The notes beneath the pieces were generated by a model. That model ran no database searches and was not told where the DNA came from. It saw nothing but the letters and a program-made list of their open reading frames with translations. The translations under genes and the position numbers were made by a program. A stretch of 64,000 bases of DNA from Lumbricus rubellus (lineage: Eukaryota; Annelida; Clitellata; Crassiclitellata; Lumbricidae): positions 6,672,619 to 6,736,618 of the forward strand of contig OX243827.1 in assembly GCA_945859605.1 (NCBI GenBank), read 5' to 3'. Shown in pieces: positions 53,201 through 62,200 of this stretch (position 1 is the stretch's first letter; each line of letters opens with the position of its first letter).

Positions 53201-56200
53201 TTTTAATGTTACTGAAATGTTTTTGTGTTATACTTTTCTTAATACTATAGTTGCGGTAAAGTCTGTCACGATTTTTGTGTACATAATAGGTCAAATTGGA
53301 GCTTCTTAATAAAGTAAGTAATTAATTACGTAAAAATATGCTTTATTAGACTACCAGCGTACAGCTGCTTACAAAGGAACTGTGTAGTAGAAATATTTAT
53401 GCAAAGTCATACAGCATTCTTGTAATAACATTTTTTTGCAAAAGCATCAACTCTTGGTGGGGCGAGATCATGTGACCTGGGTCACATGGAATGACCTTAC
53501 AGGGAGGGAGGAGGTCGTGAGGAATGTGATAAGGGTGTCAGAGGTTTTAGTCTTTCTTTCTTTAGCGAATGCAGTTCGCACCAAGCCATGCCACCGTGGC
53601 GGGACCCTCACCAAGATGTAGAGCCTGGAGTCCTCCCGGAAAACGAAGTAGTCGGCACTCGTTCACAATGTGCGACATTGTCTGTCTTTCTCCACAGCAG
53701 CACAGTGGATCATCAGCCTGTCCCCATCTCACCATATTCACTGCGCAGCGACCTTGATCCGTGCGGAAGCGATTTAAAGTTTTCCACAGATGACGAGGGA
53801 GATCACCACCCGGAGGCCAGACAGATGGCACGGCCACGAGCGAACGATTCACCACTTCCATAGTGGGCCATTCTTCGTACCAGGCCGAGGTAGCTGTCAA
53901 ACCTTCCTCCGGAGGATCTCTCCAGAGGTTTTAGTGGAAAGAGGTCACTTTAGAACAGTGTTTATCAATACCAGTAAGGGTAGATTGCTGAGTTGTGTAA
54001 CCTTATGCAAGAGGTATGATTGAAACACGATAGAAGTTATTAGTCAGTGATGAAAAAGTTCTTTGTTTTGATTTGAAGGAGTTCGCTCGTCAATCATGCA
54101 ACAAATTCTACCGCAACGTTGAGCAGGAGTTGCCGCCGTTATCTGACCTGAGTTTCCGATCCAATTCGCCTGATTTCAACAGCTCTCATGGAACGTCGGA
54201 TGTTGTCCCGATTCAGGATCTCGTTGATGAGAAGCAGGAAATGAACACAAATGAGACAATGGACAATGGCCTTTGTGTCGCTGTTGACAGCATCCGTCAA
54301 CCAACAGCTGAACAGTAAGTGACAGATCTTTCTTCGAATGGCTTGCTTTTTTCTAAACGGTTAGAAGTCATACTACTGTTCAATCTGATGAAATGCAAAT
54401 AAGATATTACCGAACAAAGATCCATCTTCAAAAAGGCACAGTTTTGAGTTGAATAAAAAAATTGCTTCTGTAAGAGCCCCAGGAAGTGGACCTCTTAACC
54501 CCACATGAAAAAGGCTCAATTCTGCATTGTTGTGGTTTGTGAGAATGGAACCAAGAGCACTCCCTTCTGTGTAGAATGGAGGGGGCGATGGGTTTGTATA
54601 CGCTATCTTCGGAAATATCTTTTGATAAAGATGTATTTATTTTAGTGTGTGCACTGTGTGTGTGTGTTTCAGAAAGAAGATCTCAATTGTAAAGCAGCTG
54701 TTTGCATACAACGTGTCGACCGTTCTGTCGTGCAAGGTCTGCAGTCAATCACTTGAACGAAATACGTCACTGCTTATCGTTGACCTTCTCTATCCAGAGT
54801 CAACGGGTGAGTAGTTGTTGCGTAGCTGCTTATCGTTGACCTTCTCTATCCAGAGTCAACGGGTGAGTAGTTGTTGTGTCGCTGCTTATCGTTGACCTTC
54901 TCTATCCAGAGTCAACGGGTAAGTAGTTGTTGTGTAGCTGCTTATCGTCGACCTTCTCTATCCAGAGTCAACGGGTGAGTAGTTGTTGTGTAGCTGCTTA
55001 TCGTCGACCTTCTCTATCCAGAGTCAACGGGTGAGTAGTTGTTGTGTAGCTGCTTATCGTCGACCTTCTCTATCCAGAGTCAACGGGTGAGTAGTTGTTG
55101 TGTAGCTGCTCATCGTCGACCTTCTCTATCCAGAGTCAACGGGTGAGTAGTTGTTGTGTAGCTGCTTATCGTTGACCTTCTCTATCCAGAGTCAACGGGT
55201 GAGTAGTTGTTGTGTAGCTGCTTATCGTTGACCTTCTCTATCCAGAGTCAACGGGTGAGTAGTTGTTGTGTAGCTGCTTATCGTCGACCTTCTCTATCCA
55301 GAGTCAACGGGTGAGTAGTCGTTGTGTAGCTGCTTATCGTTGACCTTCTCTATCCAGAGTCAACGGGTGAGTAGTTGTTGTGTAGCTGCTTATCGTTGAC
55401 CTTCTCTATCCAGAGTCAACGGGTGAGTAGTTGTTGTGTAGCTGCGACAGTTACTACATTTTTCTCGTAGTGGACAACGCTGAGCTTCTTCTTTAGGCAT
55501 TTGAACAGTGGACTGACATATATACAGAGCAGTGAATAAATTTCTGGCTAGAGTTATAATTATTGATGTCAGGCATAAGAAAGGTTTTCAGACATGCAGA
55601 CATTAGTATCTGCATAAATGCAAATATGTATAATTGCAAATATACATGCATACAAAATTACGTAGTTGTGTTCTTGTATTTACACGTACAGCATCGTACA
55701 TACATGGTAGTTGATGTCCATTAGCCAATGCATGTCTGCTTCATCAATTAGAGCAATTGGTTGTTGGGCTGTGAAACTACTAAAGAGTATTGTATTGGTT
55801 GTATTGTGTTGATTGCTCGGTTAGTCATTTGGTAACAGCCTATAAATTGTGAAATGTGTTGGTCTTTGGAGGCTTGGCCTTCGGTTGAATTTATGGCTGA
55901 GGTACAAACCTGCAACAGATTTTAACATTTTGGCAAACTTTCCATATGGTTTAAAGAGTTCTGACTTTCATTTGAACTTTGAAGCAGTAAACTAGAATAC
56001 TGAGCACAGATTTAACTCTTTACTTATTTGCCCCGAGAATATCCGCTGAAAACACGGGCTTAACAGGAAAAATGAACGGGTAAAGGGTTAAAAGACATGT
56101 AGCCATTCCTATGAAGTTTTTTGATTGATAAACATGATGTAGTAAGTGAGTGATTGCTTTACAAGGAAACTGATTTGCACTTTTCTTCTGTAGATCTTGT

Positions 56201-59200
56201 TTAGACCATAGATCCTTTTAAAGATTTTGCTTGTTTACTCATAGTGCCTCCTGAAGAAATGTTTTGTGGAGGCAGTCAGACTTGAAGCAGTGAGTAAGGC
56301 GTACAAAATGTGATTGCTCATTCTCAAACTCAACACTGCTTTGGTATTTACTTGTTAGCACTGAATATGTCTTTGGTAAGCATGCATTAATGCAATGGAG
56401 ACAGTGGTTGTTAATTGTTGAATTACTTTTATGCAGAACCAAGTGCAAAAGTTGCCAAAGTTCCTTTCTCTAAGGTCGTTGAGAGAAGTCTGAACGACGA
56501 ACGCAAGACACGATCGTGGTGTTCAGCGTGCAGCAAATACCAAATACACGTAAGTGCCACATCACTCTGCAACATCGAAAATTACATTCTATATCTATCT
56601 AGCTAGCTATTGGATGAATTTATATAGCGTCCCTTTAAGATAATTCTTAAAAGGCATTCACGTCCCAAGCACGGCCACAGAGGAAAGTCTTGAGGAGTTT
56701 AAAGAGTTAGCCAAGTCCTGTGGAATTGAACGCAGGGCACAGGGAATGCTATTCCAAACAGAGGGACCCACAATAGAGGTAGTCCTATTCTGATGGCTAC
56801 GCAAGTGCGCATGCATGTGAAACCACAAAGTTGCCTATGAGTGCAGAGAGCAGGAACCAGAGTGAGCTAAAGTTAAAGTAAAGAGGTCCCACAAATATAT
56901 GTATGTCAGATTACTGTTGTAGGACACATACCCTTGGGTGTAGTTGTCTTACTGGGTTTAGCGTTTGAAAACTGTTCAGTCTACGCATCTGGTGCATACA
57001 GGTACCATAGTCTGTCCATCCATATCAAACTAGTTTCTAAGTCCATTTCTTTTTCTTCCTTTGATAGGAAATGAGTTTAGTTCTTTGTTATTTCAGACAT
57101 CTTGAGCTCTGTTGGTACTCAGCTTTCCATTCTGTATCACCAAGCATTAAACACAGTCCATTGAGGTTTTTTTATCTCCGTATGTAGTCCATTAAAATTA
57201 CTGTTGAATGTATTTTGAAAGTCTTTTCTTCTGTTTAGTTGCAACGTAAAGGGTTGAAGTCTCTGCCAGACATCCTTTCGCTTCACTGCCATCTCGAATC
57301 ACCAGCAGATTTTGCTTTTTGGAGATCTCAAGATCATGTAAGTATCTTGTCATTGCTGTCCAATTTAATTCCTGTTGTGGGGTTACGTAACGCCAAAGAT
57401 TTAGTCAAACTATATAACTTGGTGTCAGTGCTGCTTGTATGTTTAGAAATTATCTAACCTGGGCTTAAAGTTTCAGACCTCAGGATTGTACAACTTAGAG
57501 CTGGTAGCCTATAGCGTTAAAATTAAGAGCTGCACGTTTTTAATCTTGCAGTTACTTTGTGGGAACGATTCTAGGACGTTTCATTTCCGGACGATTCATC
57601 CCAGACAATTCATCCAGTGGACGTTGATTAGTGTCACCCTCCTTCTTTATCCAGGCTTGGGACTGGCACTGTCAGAGTACAAACAATGGCAGAGTTCCAT
57701 ATTGAAAAGGTTTTTGAATGCAATGAATGCCAGAGACGGCCATCTTTGTTTACACTGCCAGTCGGATTTTCTATAGGCCCCTAAGGCCATTTAAAAAGTC
57801 GATTATCAGTTTAAAATCTTATTTCTAAAACCGAAAATTGGTGTGCCAAGAAAGTATATTAATAACCCTAATTTCAATGAGAGTAGATCACTATAAAGCA
57901 ACTATATTTCAAGAAGCATTTTGTTATAAGTTTACGCATGGATTCTACTATTAGGAATAATTCTTTTCATTGGGGTGACATGTTTCATTTTTTGATGAAT
58001 TTGTTCTGCAGAATGTACCAAGAATGAGCAGAGACGTTGGCACATCACATCCACCAAATACAAAAGTTTGTCGATATGGATTGGCATGCACAAGACCTGA
58101 CTGCAGGTTTAGACACGATAAGCCAAGAAACAGGTTCGTTGCAACTCAGACGCTTCATTAAATGATTTTGATCACAGTTTTTATCAGTTTAGATATATGA
58201 TATATTTGTTAACTTTTTATCATATTAATATTTTATTAGCAGCCTTAATAATGATATTAATAGTAATAATAAATCATTGTAAGTATCTTGTATGTAGGAC
58301 TGTGGGGCACGGTGGTGTAGTGGTGGCATCGTTGCCTTGGAGTCGGAAGGTTCAAATCCACCTCGCCACGTAAGGACCTTGGTCAAGTCTTTCACTCACA
58401 ATTGCTCAGCGCTTCGGCGTGAAACTCCGATGCAGTGTCCGCTCTGCATTCGGGAGCACCTCTGAGTAGAGATAGCTTGAAGGGGCGCTATAACAAGTGC
58501 TCATACAAACAATTGGTGAAGACTAGCCCTTCCAGAACATTGCACCCCCCAATTTTTTTAATCCCGAGGGATCTTATATACCTCGGGAATATAATAATGA
58601 TAATGACAGTGACGTTTCAGTAGTGAAGCATTTAACATTGCAACGCTGGTGAAATTATTTGAATTGTATAAATGATTGTTGAGCTCTATCAGTTGTTTCT
58701 GTCATGTTGTCTTTTAGTTCATCGGGTTCTGAGAATTCTGTTGTTGCATCGGCAAAAGCTGCGTGGGTGCCATTCGGGTTAAGACTGTTTCTTAAACCAG
58801 ACGGTAAAGTGAGAGCAATTGAAGACGAGGTACATCTCATCTTTTCCTGGTTTCCGTTGTTATATTCTGAAGATTTGTAAAAAATGAAATATGTGAGTCA
58901 TATGCAATATCGAGGGTCGGGGGATGGCTGAATGGTATCACGCTGGCACAAGGATCAGAAGGACGCAGTTCGATACTTATAGGGTGGACACTGGACAAGG
59001 AATTCAACTCTTTAACTTAGGCATCTTTAAAATAAGCAGTAGGACAGATGGGCACCTTTCAGGCTGCCATGCAGCTAAATTTCGACTCATGTTGAACTTG
59101 TTAGCATATGTTACTGCTTTTATCATGCGATCTTGCTGTGCACTAGTCAGTTTGAATTAATAAATTAATATCATTAGTCTTTAATTGAAACTAATTTATC

Positions 59201-62200
59201 TGATGAGTAAAACGTTGGTGATTATGTGAACTGAACAGTTTGGATCATAATATAAGTTTTTGTCAGTTTTCTATCAAGTTTTGATTAGACTCACTTCGAT
59301 TTCTATTTACTTAGAGAGCAGCCACCAATTGCCGTCATATGTCATATTAAAAATCAGATCAATCTTAAAGCAACTGTGGTAAAAGCATTGACTTTTGCAC
59401 CAAAAGGAATGGCTTATATAATGCTCATTTAAGGTTCTAAGGGGTCATATTAACCCCTTTAACAGCTGACCGGCTTATAATTGTATACAAAATTGATGAT
59501 TATAATCGGGACAGCCTGTAAAGAGATTAAACAATCATTCAATCAATATTGATATTGAAATTGACATTACCTATGAGGAGATGGTACCACTTTTCAGGAT
59601 ACAAATGGGATAGCAGCCCCACTTAATTAGGGTAACCTATATAAGTATTTATCTTATAATATGTAATATGACGACACCAAAAAATGGTCATGTAACAAAT
59701 ATCCATTGGATTCAGTGTAAACGAGGAAACAGTGGAACCAAAGGACAAGTAACATAATACATATCCAGTCTAACATAATAAAATAACTTGCTTATAGGCT
59801 TACATGAATGATGTGCTTAGATTAATTACTTGGGTTGGTTTCTTGGTTTTTAAGGACAATTCTGAGCCAGATGCCGTCTGCTATGAACTCGTGGCAAGTG
59901 TCGCTTGCATAAAAGGCGGTAAATCTGGTGGAGGCAACCATCTTGTGAGTCATGTGATGGTTGACAGAGGAAATGGAAAAGGACCTTCCAGTGGACAGTG
60001 GTTCCTCTTCAATGACTTTGCCATATCTCCGGTCGACAAGGTCAGTTTTTTTTGCTCTTTCACTTTTAATTGTTGTTTAACAGAATTATGTGATCTCATT
60101 GGCCAAGAGAAGGGACCGCTTGTCGGGAATGGATTTGTTAATGGTTCCATATTATTTTGTGTTTAAACATTTATAGAGCGCCTCTTGTAGCATGAACCGT
60201 TTAGAAGTGGACACAGTGCACTAGACCCGGCGAGAAGAAGCAGGATTTGAAGAGAGAAAGAAGAAGATACTTTCCTGTAGGGTGAACCTTTCGGAGGCAC
60301 TCCCAGTGTGCAAGGCCATGAGAGTTCTAAGAAGTAGGTTTTGAGAAGAGCAAATGAAGAGGAGGTATTACTAGAATTTGAGATTGTATTCCAATTCGAG
60401 GGACAAATTGAGGTAAAGGACTGGGACTGACCCATAGCTGTATGTATAGTACGAGGAACCTGAGGATGAACTGTTTAAAGAGTAAAGTGGACAATGTGAT
60501 TAGGCTGATGGAGTTTTACATAGGCTAGATATTTCAGGGCAAGACCCTGTTGTGCTGTGAAGACCAAGATGAGGATTTTTGAATTTAATGCGTGCAGTTA
60601 GAGGAAGCCAATGAAGTACGTACCTTGTGCAGGTATCAGATGTAGTGTTGAGTGTTGTGTGCATAGAGAATTAGAGACAAGATTATTGTTTCTGTTGTAT
60701 GCATTGAAATTGTTTGTTTTGAAATTGTGTGTTTTGAAATTGTGTGTTTTGAAATTGTGCGTTTTGAAATTGTGTGTTTTGATATTGTGTGTTTTGAAAT
60801 TGTGTGTTCGTTTGATGACAGAGTCTGGCTGTGAGTTTTGACATGGACTGGAAACATCCATGCCTTCTCTACTTTGCAAAAGTTGACATCAACAAGAAAT
60901 ACAACATTCCAGGCAAGTGTACAATCCTCAGATAACAAAGAAACCAACGTGCAGATTGTGAACAGTGACTGTTTTCAGTGACTGTGGTTTAATATGATTT
61001 CGGTTGCATAAAAAAAGACATTGTGACATAAACTTGCAACTAATTATTCAGTTATTCATGAAACAAGCAGAATAATTGCAATTGGCTACAAAATTTGCAA
61101 GATTTTTCTCTTGACATTACTTATAAAGGAATCAGAACTGTTTTTAACTGAAGTTAAAACAAGTGTTTAAAGTTACTCAGCTCTGTCCGCTTAATGTTCT
61201 TCGTGTAAATGAATCTGCTGAAATGGTATTTGACTCGTTGAAAGAACGTTGACATTATGAACTTTGAAAAAAATTTGTTTATTTTATTTTTCCAGTTGCC
61301 TATCCAATCGCGCCAGATGTTCTCTTTGCGAGCAATTCGCTGATAACACCGAGAATTAGCGACATGAAGTTTGTGCCGCTCAATAAATTTGAACTTCCTC
61401 AGGAAGGCGACATCATTGGATTAGATGCCGAGTTTGTCAAGCTCAAGCCGGTAGGTTCTGCATTCATGACAAATTGACAATGTATATGATAGCAATGTAT
61501 AATTGTACATGATAACAATGTATATGATAACAATGTACATGATAACGATGTATGTGATAACAATGCATAATTGTATATGATAACAACGTATATGATAACA
61601 ATGTATATGATAACAACGTATATGATAACAATGTATATGATAACAATGTATATGATAACAATGTATATGATCACAATGTATATGATAACAATGCGATTAT
61701 CGAGTGATTATCTGGTACCCAAGCACATTTTTCCTCTGTCTTAAACTACTTTATTTTCTCTGAGTCTTTCGCACTGTGAGTACCTCTGATTGGTGTGCAC
61801 TGACTGCATGGGACGCTTTATGAATTTATAGATACAATGCAATGTAAATTTTAATTTTATATTTTGCACGCAGAAATTCTGAGACATCGCAATATTTCTG
61901 AGTCATTTGTTTATGTTTAGTGTTTTGCCTCCAAGTGTGTGCGTAATACGTTATCATTGCTTAACTTAGGCTTAACTTCTAAAGTATCTTAAGTTAAGTT
62001 TGTGCTTCAGACACCATGTCACACTCAAAGATCAAAACGACCTTGATCCTTTAATGCCGAGATGGTAGTAAATGGTATGGGAAATCCTATACCCTCCGGC
62101 ATTAAAGGGTTAAGGTAGTTCCACCAAAAGCCAACTGGAAAAGACAGACTTTTAATCTTAGATAGTTTTTTTTCAATAAGTGAACTTACTTTGGTAACAC

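Noticed and set aside
60598..60947. Lys-Thr-His-repeat and similar frames
   Set aside because: Shadows of the 15-bp tandem repeat beside PAN2 exon 22.
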